From: Paraescarpia echinospica
Lineage: Eukaryota; Annelida; Polychaeta; Sabellida; Siboglinidae
Assembly: GCA_020002185.1 (NCBI GenBank)
Contig: CM034531.1
Coordinates: 70,310,049 to 70,374,048, forward strand
Direction of reading: 5' to 3'
Length of the DNA: 64,000 nt
Part shown: positions 46,401 to 60,528 of the stretch, in pieces
How positions within the stretch are numbered: the stretch's first letter is position 1
Layout of the letters: each line of letters starts with the position of its first letter
Position numbers and translations under genes: made by a program
Notes under the pieces: generated by a model
The model's database searches: none
Seen by the model: only the letters and a program-made list of their open reading frames with translations
What the model was told of the DNA's origin: nothing

Positions 46401-49400
46401 CAATGGTGACACAAGGAACAGTGACATCAGACAGGTGAGTCCAACACAGATTGACTGGGGTTGTAAGCCAATATGTGGCCCGCCGCAGCGAACCAGGTGT
46501 TAATTCACCCAGGAGTATTCAGCACACAAAACAAACGTAGCCGAACCATAGATTAACAAGCAATAGACAATGCGAGTCAAAATTGTCTTGCTTCTCACAA
46601 TGTTGTTTTGTTAAAGTTTGCGTCCAATTTAGTAATAAATCAAACAAACTACTGGATATATTTCAACAAATCAGGTATCATTATAAAGCTCAGGATCTGT
46701 GGAATCAAAAACTGTACAAAACTGTATTTCACAATCTTGCGTCTTAACACCCACAGGTCACACATACGATCGGCAAGGTAGCGAGGAAGCTAACAAGCAT
46801 GTCAAAGTGAATAATTTAATTTGCTACAATGAATTTGCCGATAGAAAGGATATTGCACCATGAGAGCTGGACACAGATGGCTGCTGGGCATGAAGATGAC
46901 ATGAGTCAACAGAAAGTCTTCAATGAAAGTATCTGGAAAGAAACCATCAACAAGTCGACATTACTCAATGCCCAGACAACGTATACATATGGCAAAGCAA
47001 TCGAAATAGCTTTCATACAAAATTTACTTGGATGAAGGAAATTTAATGGTAGAAAATTTAATATCAGATCATTTCTATCATGAATTCATGTCATACTACA
47101 CAGTGTAAACTTGTCTACTGTGTTCTTGGGAGCTCTAATGCGTCTTAAACAACCGGGTTTACAAAACACGTTTTCACAACTATGTGTTTAATTTCAACAT
47201 CTTGGTGGTTAGTGACCCGACTTAGGACATGACTCCAAACAGTCCTGTCTTGGATTAACATGGCAAGGGAAATGTTCTGTTATTGCTAGTGTTACCTAGG
47301 TTTTCATCAGTCTTGCCAATCTTTGTCTCGAGGAGATGTTCCAGCATCTTCTCTGGTGTGCCCGCCATCACGGAGTACCTGGGACACCCACACGCATCAG
47401 TGACCAACCAACAGACAGACGGACGGACCAACCAACAGAGACATCCTTTATTTAAGAAACACTTAAGACTGTAACAAGCAAAACAGTGTAATTATGAAAA
47501 AAATTTCACCAAAAGGGATCAAACGTATGTACTCAAAATAAACAAACCTCTACAAAACAACATCACCCCCATCCAAAGGAAGTTGTATGTAATTTTTATT
47601 TATAATTACAGAACTACTATGACACTAAACATGCCATTACTGTGGATATGACTCCAGTGCCCCAGCAGTGCTCTACTTGTAGTGTAGTGTAATGTGACCT
47701 CAGTGACCCAGAAATGACCTACTTGTAGTGTATGTGACCCCAGTGACCCAGAAGTGACCTACGTGTAGTACATTTGTGATCCCAGTGACCTGGAAGTGAC
47801 CTACTTGTAGCATGTATGTGATCCCAGTGACCTATAAGTGACCTACTTGTAGTGTGTCTGTGACCCCAGTGACACGGAAGTGACCTACATGTAGTATATC
47901 TGTGATCCCAGTGACCCGGAAGTGACCTACTTGTAGTGTGTCTGAAGGGTTCCGTCTGCAGCAGGAACATTGGAGATGATCTTCTCCAGGACCAAGACAT
48001 CCTGTCCATGTTCCTTCAACCTCACTGTGTTGGCCTCCACATCCTTCAAGCACACAGCTTCAAATACAGCAGCCGAATAATAATAACATCATAATGACTG
48101 TACGTGTATGTTTACGGACACCCAAACAATTTATAAAATTAATTATTTTGTGTTCCTCAAGTTTTCGGACAGTTCTGTAAAATAATTACCTTTTTGTTCC
48201 TAATGAAATAACAAAGCCCTGTTAAACGGGGCTGACCTGATGTCAGGACACGTTCGTGTTTGTAAGTATTCGGATGTGTATCTGAGAATTATTTCTGTGC
48301 ACTGTATGTTTTTTGTCTAGCTGATAATTTAGTTATTTTTATGTGTTCGAACACATATAGGCATTAATGTTACATTAATTTATATTCTAGTTTTTCATTA
48401 ATAGCATCTAAATATATTTTATAATAGAAAACAACTGTTGATGGTTTCTACATGTTAATCTACAAACCCCTGCGCATCACTCACCCTGAGAATTCTATTG
48501 AAGTCGTCCTTGTCAACTCTAAGAAAGTGACAGTTGTCCTCCCTAAGAACAATGGTGGCTGCCCTGAAACAATCACAGTGTCACAAATTAAACAACTGAT
48601 TTTCAACAACAGGGGTTATGCCATAATTATTCTGCACTTCTTCCAAAAAAGCATGAAGTTAATCCACTTGTCAAACATAATTTTTGTACATGTATTCTAA
48701 AATCTGATATGGTCTATATATGCACTATGCAATGTAAAAAATACACTCACTATTGGTAGAAGCAGTATGAGCAGCCATTACTGCATTTAAGGAAATTACT
48801 TTAAAAATTTATGAATTAAACAAATTTGTAGAAAACGCCTTCACCTTGGAGCGTCATTCACTAGGGCCAGTTTCCCGAAGTCGTCACCCTCGTGCAATGT
48901 GCAGACGACTCCCTGGTGAGAGAAACAACAACAAGCCATGGTGAGAGAAACAGGAACGTACACCCCTGGAGAGAGAAATAAGCAACAATAAGTCGCAATG
49001 CTTCAGTTCCATGCTCGGACAAAATGTCACTTGGGAATGCAGTCCATTAAATCATCATCATCATCAAAACTGTCATCAATTCTGTCATTACATTCATCAC
49101 AATAAAAATCATAACTATAATCACAAACGACTAATAATAATCACTGTCATTGTCAGTGTCCTGGTTTTATGACAAGACATTATTATTATATTCAATTTTG
49201 AATCAATGGAGACCACACATTCTTTAATGATGCAAGGCTGCATGTTCTTTCTTTAACATACCATAATATATGTTGTTGTTCACTGTTATTTATCGCAGTG
49301 GTGGAGCTGATACGCGGAAAGACTGGTACGAGAGATATCCTCCGGAAGCTACAGTATGCAGACGACCTGGCACTGGTAGCGGACGGGGAAACAAACAACA

Positions 49401-52400
49401 GCTGACATAGTGGAAGGATATGTTCAGCAGACATGGACTGAAAGTTAGTTTGGGCGGGGCAGCAAAACAAAGAGCTGGAAATACACCTGGAGGGGAGCAA
49501 ACTAAACCAAAGAGACAGTTTTGTATACCTGCGTGGAGCGATATGCGGGACCGTAACTCAGACACCGAAATTTGCAGGAGGATAAAAGCAGGGACAAACA
49601 CTTGGAGGAAAGTTGAAAGTGTGATGGGAGACAGGCGCATATCGCGTAAACTCAAAGGAAAGGTGCTCTGTTTATGTGTTACCCCAGCATACCTGTATGG
49701 CCTAGAGAAGATGGCACTGACAGAGAAACAACAAGAGAGGTGAAGGTTTGTGAAAACAATTGGGTAAGAAGAATTGCGGGAGTGAGGAGAACTGATAAGC
49801 GAAGAATGGAGGAATTGAGGATGGAGGTTGGAGTAAAAGAAAGCCTTATGAAGAAGCTAGTGAGAAGTGGACTGAAGTGGGTTGGGCATGAGGAGATAAT
49901 TTTTTTTCTTCAATATTAATTTATTATCTTATTATATTATTAATTATTGACTTATCCTATTTTATTATTAATTTATTAGTTTACTTTACTATTAATTTAT
50001 TATGGATAAGTTAGGCTTATACATTACGAGTTTTAGAAGCCTTACATTTTTTACATATTATTTTACGTATCTTATGTAATATATTTACCATATAAGCTCA
50101 AACAATTGTATTTTAACAATGTTGTATTTTTATGCGCCTCTGAGCAGAATTATATTCCGGATATATGGCACTTTATAAATAAAATTATTATTATATATAA
50201 TGGGAGGAAACGGTTGGCAAAGAAAGCAGATGCCCAGAGAGTGGAGGGGAAAAGGAGGCGAGGAAGACTTAGACTGTGATGGGAGGACTGTGTAAAGAGA
50301 GACTTGGAAGGATTGGGAGAGGAGTGGAGAACGAGAGCAACAGATAGAGGGGAATGGAGAGAGTTGGTAGAGAAAGTTGGGCAAGATAAGTGAGGAAAAA
50401 GAAAAGGAAGAAAAAGAAAACTGGAACGGAACCAATGCCAGCCTCACCCTGGCGACAGGGAATCAAAAGGAGAACAAGAATATTTTTTAAAAACAGAATA
50501 ATACCTTTACATGTTCACAAACATCCAACATTGAGAGGTACTCATTTGGGCAACAGAAACAGTTGGAAGTATTCATCATTTCAAACTGAAGACCGATACT
50601 GAACATCTGCCATCTTGGTTGAGTTTGATACTCTCCCATTGGACTACCAAGCCCCACTTTAACCTTGACCTGTGTTACACAATAACCAAACCCCACTTTA
50701 ACCTTAACTTGTGTTATACAGTAACCAAACCCCACTTTAACCTTGACCTGCGTTACACAGTAACCAAACCCCACTTTAACCTTGACCTGCATTACACAGT
50801 AACTAAACCCCACTTTAACCCTGACCTGCGTTACACAGTAACCAAACCCCACTTTAACCTTGACTTGCGTTACACAGTAACCAAACCCCACTTTAACCTT
50901 GACATGCATTACACAGTAACCAAACCCCACTTTAACCTTGACCTGCATTACACAGTAACCAAACCCCACTTTAACCTTGACCTGCATTATACAGTAACCA
51001 AACCCCACTTTAACCTTGACCTGCGTTACACAGTAACCAAACCCCAATTTAACCTTGACCTGCATTACACAGTAACCAAACCCCACTTTAACCTTGACCT
51101 GCATTACACAGTAACCAAACCCCACTTTAACCTTGATCTATGTTACACAGTAACCAAACTCCACTTTAACCTTGACCTGCATTACACAGTAACCAAACCC
51201 CACTTTAACCTTGACCTGCGTTACACAGTAACCAAACCCCACTTTAACCTTGACCTAAGTTACGTAGTAACCAAACCCCACTTTAACCTTGACCTGCATT
51301 ACACAGTAACCAAACCCCATTTTAACCTTGACCTGCGTTACACAGTAACCAAACCCCACTTTAACCTTGACCTGCATTACACAGTAACCAAACCCCACTT
51401 TAACCTTGACCTGCGTTACACAGTAACCAAACCCCACTTTAACCTTGACCTGCGTTACACAGTAACCAAACCCCACTTTAACCTTGACCTGCGTTACACA
51501 GTAACCAAACCCCACTTTAACCTTGACCTGCATTACACAGTAACCAAACCCCACTTTAACCTTGACCTATGTTACAGTAACCAAACCCTACTTTAACCTT
51601 GACCTATGTTATACAATAACCAAGCGACACTCTACCTTGCTATTGATGACGACATTGACCGAGCCCTTAAGGATGATGTACCAAGACTTCCCCTCGTCAC
51701 CCTGGTTAAACACTGCAACAGAAAGATTCACCAACCAACACTTGGGTGACTGGCTTTATTACAGAGGAACCTCACTATTAAAGTCACCCTTGTGTTGTAT
51801 TACAGTGGGACCTCACTATTACGGTCACCCTTGTGTTTGTTAGTGGAACATCACTATTAAGGTCACCCTTACGCTTTATTAGAGGAACCTCACTATTAAG
51901 GTCACCATTGTGCTGTATTACAGTCGAACCTCACTATTACGGTCACCATTGTGTTGTATTACAGTGGAACCTCACTATTAAGGCCACCACTGTGCCTTAA
52001 TACAGTGGAAACTCATTATTAAGGTCAACATTGTGCTGTATTACACTGGAACCTCACTATTAAGGTCACCATTGTGCCTTAATACAGTGGAAACTCATTA
52101 TTAAGGTCAACATTGTGCTGTATTACAGTGGAACCTCACTATTAAGGTCACCATTGTGTTGTATGACAGTGGAACCTCACTATTAAGGTCACCATTGTGC
52201 TGTATTACAGTGGAACCTCATTATTAAGGTCACCATTGTGCTGTATTACAGTGGAACCTCACTATTAAGGTCACCATTGTGCTGTATAACAGTGGAACCT
52301 CACTATTAAGGTCAGCCTTGTGCTGTATTACAGTGGAACCTCACTATTAAGGTCACCATTGTGCTGTATTACAGTGGAACCTCACTATTAAGGTCAACAT

Positions 52401-55400
52401 TGTGCTGTATAACAGTGGAACCTCACTATTAAGGTCAACATTGTGCTGTATTACAGTGGAACCTCACTATTAAGATCACCCTTGTGTTGTATTACAGTGG
52501 AACCTCACTATTAAGGTCACCATTGTGTTGTATAACAGTGGAACCTCACTATTAAGGTCACCCTTGGGACTGGGCTAAAGTGGCCTCAATGGTGATGTGA
52601 CCATATTATCGATACAAATTTCTTAAAATCATTGAAATAACTGACTTTGGTCATAAAGGACCTGGACTACTAGAAATGATAAACCATTCAGATACAATCA
52701 ATATTTAAATTATAACCATTAAAAAATACTGTAAACTAAATAATTTAAAAGCATTATTAGTTTAACACAGTTTTATGTTATATTTAAAAATATTCGTAAA
52801 AAATTAATAAATAATGATAATTATTACAATGAAATGTTGACGAAGGTTGTTATTTAAAGTGCGTTGACTCACATATTGTGCCCGCTTTGTTGTGTGATTC
52901 AAACATGAGAACCGTGGCGAGTTCTCGCTTCAACATAGTCGACAGATGTGACAAGGCCTTGATGTGTAGCAGCTCTTCATAAATGGTCTCCAGGTCCATG
53001 ACGGTCCTCTCGTGTGGTCTGTAACCATGACAACCGCATGACATGGCCATAAGGTCAAGATGACTCCCTTATTCTTTTTAATGGCAACGTCATGTAGATG
53101 ACAGATTTAACCAAAATTGCCACCCAGAGCATAGGCTATAGATGAAGAAGGCATGTTCACAAGCGAGCGTTTGGTTAATCAAGCTTCTAAAAATGGTCAT
53201 CTATATTCCCATCTGAGATATTTGTCAATTTTTGTAATACTTACACCGCGAGCATTTACACGATTAATAGATAATCTGTTCCATTCATTTATAATCTCTG
53301 TAAGAATGAATACTTTCTGATATATAATCTCCCCTGTTCCTTCACTAATGTTACATGATGTACTCTAGTTAATACATCTTTCTTAACTGAGAATAAAATA
53401 CTTATATCATTATTTTCATAACCATTCAATACCAGTGTTTCTCCTGGTATATGACAAGCGAGGCGGGTCGCCTCGCTGTTTTTCTATGCCAAAATATGCC
53501 GAAATTGCTGCCACATAGCTATTTCGTGCGGCCATTTTTTTCGTTATTTCGCGATATATTCAGTGTTGGTGAGTGGCACGAAATGACACCACAAAGTCAT
53601 TTATATTCCTGCAAAATCGAAGATTTGCAACAATATCTTTTAGTCGTCTTAACGTTGCTTGGAGCCCGTTAGGATTTACCCAATGGAATTAACTCCATTG
53701 GACAACGTGAATAATATCACTTGTTAGTTGTCCAATCACTGAATATTCCCGCGGGATAACTGGTGTCTCTAATGGTGACACTTTGGGAGACATACATGTG
53801 AAACCGGAGAAAAACAAAAATAAAACGGTACCTGAACTAAGATGTCTTTTATGCTCAATTTATATATTATTGTATGTGCTTACAATAAATCAGAATGCTG
53901 GCGTGGTTGATGTGGAATTCCTGGTTTATGATGGTGGTGGGAGTAAAAACGTGTATCCTAATGACACTACGTCACCAGTCGGCACTTGTGTCGAATCCGG
54001 GTCCTTTTGAAGCCCAAATAGCGACATGGTTTGTGCTAGTCTGTGCCACAGCAGGCATGTGTTGTCACATCGCAGGCGTCAAATGAGTGACACAAACCAT
54101 GGCGCTATTTATGCCTCAAAAGTGAAAGCTAGTACGCAATATTTTTAATCGCAGATATGCCTATGATAATGTTCAATGATGGAACTAACTCACCGAGGTA
54201 TCATAGTTAGGCAAAACTCAAGTTATAACGATGAAATCGAGGTGGATCCGGATTCGACACAAGTGCCCACTAGTTCATTCAACTGTTGTTCTAAGACTAC
54301 GTCATTTTTAACAAAATAAGGAATATGCAGACCTGTGCACCTCATCTCACAGCTTTCAGAATCCTCAAAGCTATTTTCAGTATTTCTGACTAACTTTTAC
54401 TAACATTTTTACAGTGATAACACTGTCATAATATTCACACGCAAACTTTTCATGCATCCCTCAACAAAAATAACACAACATACGATGCAAGAAATACTAT
54501 ATTATTAAAAATGCACACATATACAATACATAACATAACATTATTATAGATACCATGATGTAGAATTGTTGACATGTATGAATTGGTAAAAAACGCCAGC
54601 AGTCACCAGACCAGCATAGAATAAAAAGCAAGGCTGACTGAATAAGAACACAATCAATGTAAATCACAAAAAATACGAAAACATAAAATTAATGCGATAC
54701 ATAATATAAATAAAATCTAAGTAATAATAACTCTGAGTTCCCGTCATGGTTCACCCTGTTGCCATTGGCGAATTTCACAGAGAATTGGCTACACAAAAAT
54801 CTAAAATTTTGGCCCATTTTCACCAATTCTGTATCCATTCATATGAAAATCTGGTCGCCCTGGGCAATTTGGTTAACTGTTTTTTACCCTATAGGAAACC
54901 CAGTTAAACTATGATACATACAATTGTACAAGTTTACTGGCATACATTATTTTATACATATTCAACCAGAAACTGAAAACACATCATATATATCAGATCA
55001 GCTTGGAATAAAAATAATGCAAAGTTGCAGATACAAATAAAACACGATTTGAACAGCCACAGCCCAGCCATTCCATGTAATGACAAAGCTAATCTACTGA
55101 TAGCTTATTGGCCAGGTAATATGCTCCTTTTAAAGCCCCAAGCCTGGCCTCAGAGTGCTGGTGTGCACAGTCGATAGGATGGCCCGACTGAGACTTTAAC
55201 ACCAACAAAGCTTCCAGCGTGTTATCTGACAAAGAGGCTCGCTGGTTCATTCGGTTCTTGCGGACAGTTGAGAAAACTCTCACAATGCGAGCTGCTGTGA
55301 GGATGGCAAGAATGCCCAGCATCACCAATGCCAGGTGTTGCAGAGGTCTGCTGCCATCTTCGTCTCTCATCCCACCGATCGTGAACCACGTGTCGTCCAT

Positions 55401-58400
55401 GCAAGCCTTCACGCAAGTCATGATATCAGTAGCCTGGTAGAGCGAGAACTGCTCTGTCACATTATCTATCGAAACACCGGGGAGCAGAGCAGCACACTTC
55501 ATCTGTGAGAAAGTCAAGTCCAGTAGTCTTGAACTTGGCCCGATAATACGGGTATTCAATGCGTAGCATGTGCATCAAATTGTTTTTAGCTGTTAATGGA
55601 CAAGTGCAAACTTATCCAAAAGATGGCGCCACATTTTACATGAGAAAAAATACCGTATTTTGGGACCGGCGATTGCATAAAAAAACTAACAAGTCCATAT
55701 TTCCGTATTCAGCGTTCGATTCCGTAACAAATACGGAAGAATACGGAGGGTGCACAGGTCTGAATATGATTCGAAAGATATCTTTGTGCTAAATATATAA
55801 TACATATTTTGACAAAGTTGTCCAAACAAACTTATGGGAAAGTTGATTTGAGTGGAGTACTTACGAATATAAACCACCGAAGTTCATATCTCGTAAAAGA
55901 CGCCTATTACACAAAACTGCACATATACTTACGGATGAATACCTAGGGCTAGGCAATGATTGTTTGCACAGAATACACTAAACAACTTGCACTGTTTTAT
56001 AAAAAGACACAATTTGAGAAACGTTCTTGCGATTAGTAGAAACATATTTTATGCCATTCCAGACATGACTAATTAATTGCATGGCATGCTAGCAACACAT
56101 ATAGTATAATCTTTGGAATAGAAGCCACCAAGGTAACATCATAATATTATGATAGGATAATCATTTAAAGGTGATGATGGGGGGAAAGAGTTCAGATGAT
56201 ACCTCTGTCATTGACTCTATCAGCCTGGTAACAACGCCTAGTGTTAGGGCAAGAAAAACATCACCTCAACCAAATACCAGTAGACAAGCGGAAATCACAC
56301 TTCAACTGAGTACCAGTTGTCAAGTGGAAACCACACCTCAACACGATGAAGCAATCATGATTACCGACGTTTACTAATCATGATTACTACATTACTACAT
56401 TTACAATGTTTATATGCTATCTTGCTTTATATCTTCCCTTCTATATTAAAGAGTAAAGGTTAAAACATACCTCAGAATAGACCATTTTATACTAATTTAA
56501 AAAAACTGGGACCACCCAGCAATGTTTCTCACCAGCACTACTGGCATAGCACCCCCCTACCTCCTTGTCCATCATTTTACCCAGGAGAAACACTAAATAC
56601 AGTTAACATTTCTATGTGATATCCTCTTAATCTACTGGTTTCTAGGGTTGTTAAACAACATTCTTTTACAGAAACCTTTCTTAACTAAGGTCTCTCAGTT
56701 GTGGAATTGTTTTAGTGTTAGTGTATCATCAAAACTGTAATAAAGTTATTGAACTGTGTTTATTTCTACAATCGGACACGCAACTGAAGAACGTTTGAAT
56801 GGACATTTAATCAGGCAGTTGACTGGACAATGATGTCAATGGAAATAAATGATTATGTTAAACATCACAGTAAGTTTATTACTACATACTATTGAGGATT
56901 AGGTGGCACATATGGTTTTTAAATAAAATATATAAATCTTACAGTTTCCACAGAATCATTCTCATCATGGCGTCCGGGCCAATCTGACTGAGCATGCTCA
57001 GTGTGTCTGACAGCTCCTCCTTGCAGTTCTTCTTTTGTACATGTGTTGGCACCGTGCCAACTCCCTGGTCATCGTCATGGAAACGGTAGAAGAGATATTT
57101 GTCCATGAACTGATGTTCATGACATACTGTAACAGAAGTAACAGATGTGTACGAGAAGTGTAACAAAAGTGTAACAGAATTGTAACAGAAAGGTAACTTA
57201 AGGGTAGCCATTACTCGAAAACGGCCATAGGCCATATCTCTGTTAGAACTGAACATATCTTAGGCAAATTTGGAGTACTAATTAGTTAAATGAATAGTAC
57301 ATGATATGTGGAATGTGGGCTCATTTGCTTGTGCAGTGCCATGACAATCAACATTTCTAGTGTGATACAGGGGCATGCATCCTTGAAAATTATTCTGAGC
57401 TAACAACTGTATGTGTGATCATGCAGTTGTCAAGAATCATTAGCTAGAATACTCCTTTGTGCGATAAGGTGGTCTTGGGCAAGGAAGTTTGACTGCAATG
57501 ACTGTTGTGAGATGGGACTTTAGGTTTGAGCTTTTTTCATGATGTCTTGAAAAATGCTCAAATCTGAACAACTGAAGTCGGATATCCTTGCCCAAAACCA
57601 CTTTATTGCACAAAGGAGTATTTTAGCTAATGATTCTTGACAGTTGCATGATCACACATACAGTTGTTAGCTCAGAATAATTTTCAAGGATGTGAAAATC
57701 CATCTCACTTGAAACGTTCATTGCCATGGTAATACATAACCAAACGTGCCCATATTTCACACATCATATATCATTCATTTTTCTAATCAGTGCTCCAAAT
57801 CGGGTTATGATAATGTTCAATATTAACAGAGATATGGCATATTGGTTATATGTGCGTTTTCGAGTAATGGCTACCCATAAGTGTAAGCATTCACTCATAT
57901 AGAGAAGCGACAACAGCTTGAAATCATATTTTATTTGATCGTTCAGTTTTATTTGATCGTTCCGGTACTCTTAACTTTGTGACTGCATGCATAAATTACA
58001 TAACAGCAATACTGATATTTCTAGAAATATTCTAAATTTCACCCCAAAACATCTGCACAATTTCAAACCTAGCAGCTCTACTTCCTAACTGACCATCACA
58101 TCCTTTTGATTGTATAGGTGGTCTTAAAAAGGGGTTTCACTGCATAACAGAATTAAATCTAAACAAATCACCCACCATGCATTAGGACGCCATCTTCGAG
58201 CAGTGCCTGCCACATGCCGACCGCCTGGTGGCGGGAACGCACAACATTCTGCATCATCATCCAGTCGACCATCTCGGTGCCGACCATACAGCGTCGGTAT
58301 GTGCGTATATGGAACTTGCGGTCACGGATCACTGGCGGCGACCGCGCCAACAGCACCGTACGAATCACATAGCCAACATGTGTCAGCTTCTCAGAGGGAG

Positions 58401-60493
58401 CCTATGGTGGGAGCAGGCATTATTAAGATATTATAATAATAAGTACATTAATGGTTGACGCTAATAATAACATTAACGGGAGACGCTAATTTTGAGGAAA
58501 TGGAAAGGGAGACTAGATTTTTCTTAAATGAATTGTAGAGGCAAACTATTTCTTAACTAAAGAGGGTTTACCATTTTATTTGTTTACACCAGGGTATGTC
58601 TTAAATTAAACAAGCTATATATTCGGACCTTAAATCAACCAAGAATGGAATACATTAATTGCAATGCTGACTAAAACATGAAATGTGTATTCTGAAAATA
58701 ACTGATTCTCCCTTCATTCTTTTATAATTACAAATCAAAAGGTTAAATAAAATATCATAACCCAAACTATAAGTCAAATGAATAAATAAAATATTATAAA
58801 CTCAACGATATACAAAAACAGGAAAGTGTTATGAGTGGTCTTGAAGACTATTCAATGTCACTCACGGAAGTGATCGGCATTGTAGGGTTCATGAGGTCGT
58901 CCCGATCAACAACCGACGACTTGACTGGCCTGACACCTGGTGGTCCGCTTGCTTCACAGATGTGTCTCATATCGGAGTCAGCTGAAAGGCATAACATGAA
59001 AAGAATGCACAAAGAGAGCTCTGTGATTACTGCTGAAAGACACGTTGTAAACAGCACGGTCAAATGTGTTCTATTTGCAACTAACATTGTTGTGTTTTGC
59101 TGCCACCTGGTGTTGGATTGTATCATGCTGCCACCTGGTGGTGGATTGTGTTCTGCTGCCACCTGGTGGTGGACTGTGTCATGCTGCCACCTGGTGGTGG
59201 ATTGTGTGCTGCTGGCACCTGGTGGTGGATTGTGTTCACCTGCCACCTGGTGGTGGATTGTATCATGCTGCCACCTGGTGGTGGATTGTATCATGCTACC
59301 ACCTGGTGGTGGATTGTTTCCTGCTGCCACCTGGTGGTGGATTGTGTTCTGCTGCCACCTGGTGGTGGATTGTGTCCTGCTGTCCTGTTGGTAGATTGCC
59401 TGCACTATTCTACTACTACAGGTGTGTCAGATGTGTGAGGTATTTGTTGCAGACCGACAGAGAGGACCAGCGAGGAACTTGACATCATCTACCCGCGCCT
59501 CAAGGGTCTTCAAACGCTTCCACCCACAGCTGCTGCAGCAGATCTGCTGCTACAGCTACCATGAGGACCTTGAAGAGGGCATCATGTGTAAGTGGACCAG
59601 GTCTGTGTGGACGGTCTGTCGAACGTAAATGCATGTATTTATGACTGTCTGTAGTGCTACTCCTCTGAAATGCTCCGAATATTTTCTATGATTGCTCCAA
59701 GTTATGTAAATCATTCCCAACTGATGGTTCACTTTGCTTGAAACAATCGTAGAAAAGACACATAGCATGGTGAGTAACTGTTTCAAGTTATGTAATCTTT
59801 GTTAGTCAGCCAGTACAAATACTTTATGAAACCATACTTTTGTTTTTGCGTGTATGTAGCGCCCTCTGGCACATAATATCAAACTAAGAAATTGGTTGTT
59901 TGGTTTCTGACGTAACCAAGAAGAGGATCACATGATTACGACCATCCAAGATAGTCACAGTGTTAGTTCTACTACTATAGAACTGCTACTCCATTGAATT
60001 CATACCTGTGATGCCAGGAAATGGTGTAAAGAGACCTTCTATCATCAGCTTGTTTTGCTGCAATCAGAAACCAAACTGAGTCAAACTAAGACATAATAAG
60101 GGATATTTACAGCAAGTTTTCAAATGTTTGTGTAAATATAAAAAAAATGTATCTCCCATGATTAGATATTGAACAACTGTCACTGGATCATGCATCATTT
60201 TGAATCATTAAACAGTACATACATTTTGTATGTTAGGGAATGGCTGCCTTTGAAACTACTGACCTACTTCTTAACCAATCGGTGCACTCCTGGGTCTGTT
60301 CACCTCTGTTCAACAAATTAATGTATTTTAACAATTACCTATTTACTAGCAAATTAATTATATGCAAATACTGCATTTATTATTGGGTTAAACGAAAAGT
60401 GTAATAACGTTGTTGCAATATGTATAAAATGCACAAACAAATGAAACACCAATTAAAGTTATTTAATTCAAATTTTGTAATAGAATCCCAAAA

Positions 60494-60528
<35 letters not shown>

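Larger units (their letters stand above)
53433..56594. mobile_element. hAT-like DNA transposon remnant, ~3.2 kb
   Basis: The left end CAGTGTTTCTCCTGG and right end CCAGGAGAAACACTA are inverted. A degenerate transposase C-terminus lies inside at 55089-55559. Flanks TTCAATAC and (C)TAAATAC could be an eroded 8-bp duplication. It sits in the gene B intron between 56943 and 53018. Confidence 0.75.

Noticed and set aside
50487..51596. Long open frames on both strands (13-residue repeats [13 protein letters not shown] and its antisense) as repeat proteins
   Set aside because: They are translations of the intronic 39-nt minisatellite; a unit divisible by 3 without stops stays open in several frames. 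The array lies between two confirmed gene B exons.
47650..52570. CRISPR-like arrays in the regularly repeated segments
   Set aside because: Units are directly adjacent without unique spacers, in introns of an animal gene; these are minisatellites.
58831..59405. Open frames of 185-187 codons on both strands
   Set aside because: Mostly translated 28-nt minisatellite; only the 58866-58981 part is a real exon, in its own frame.
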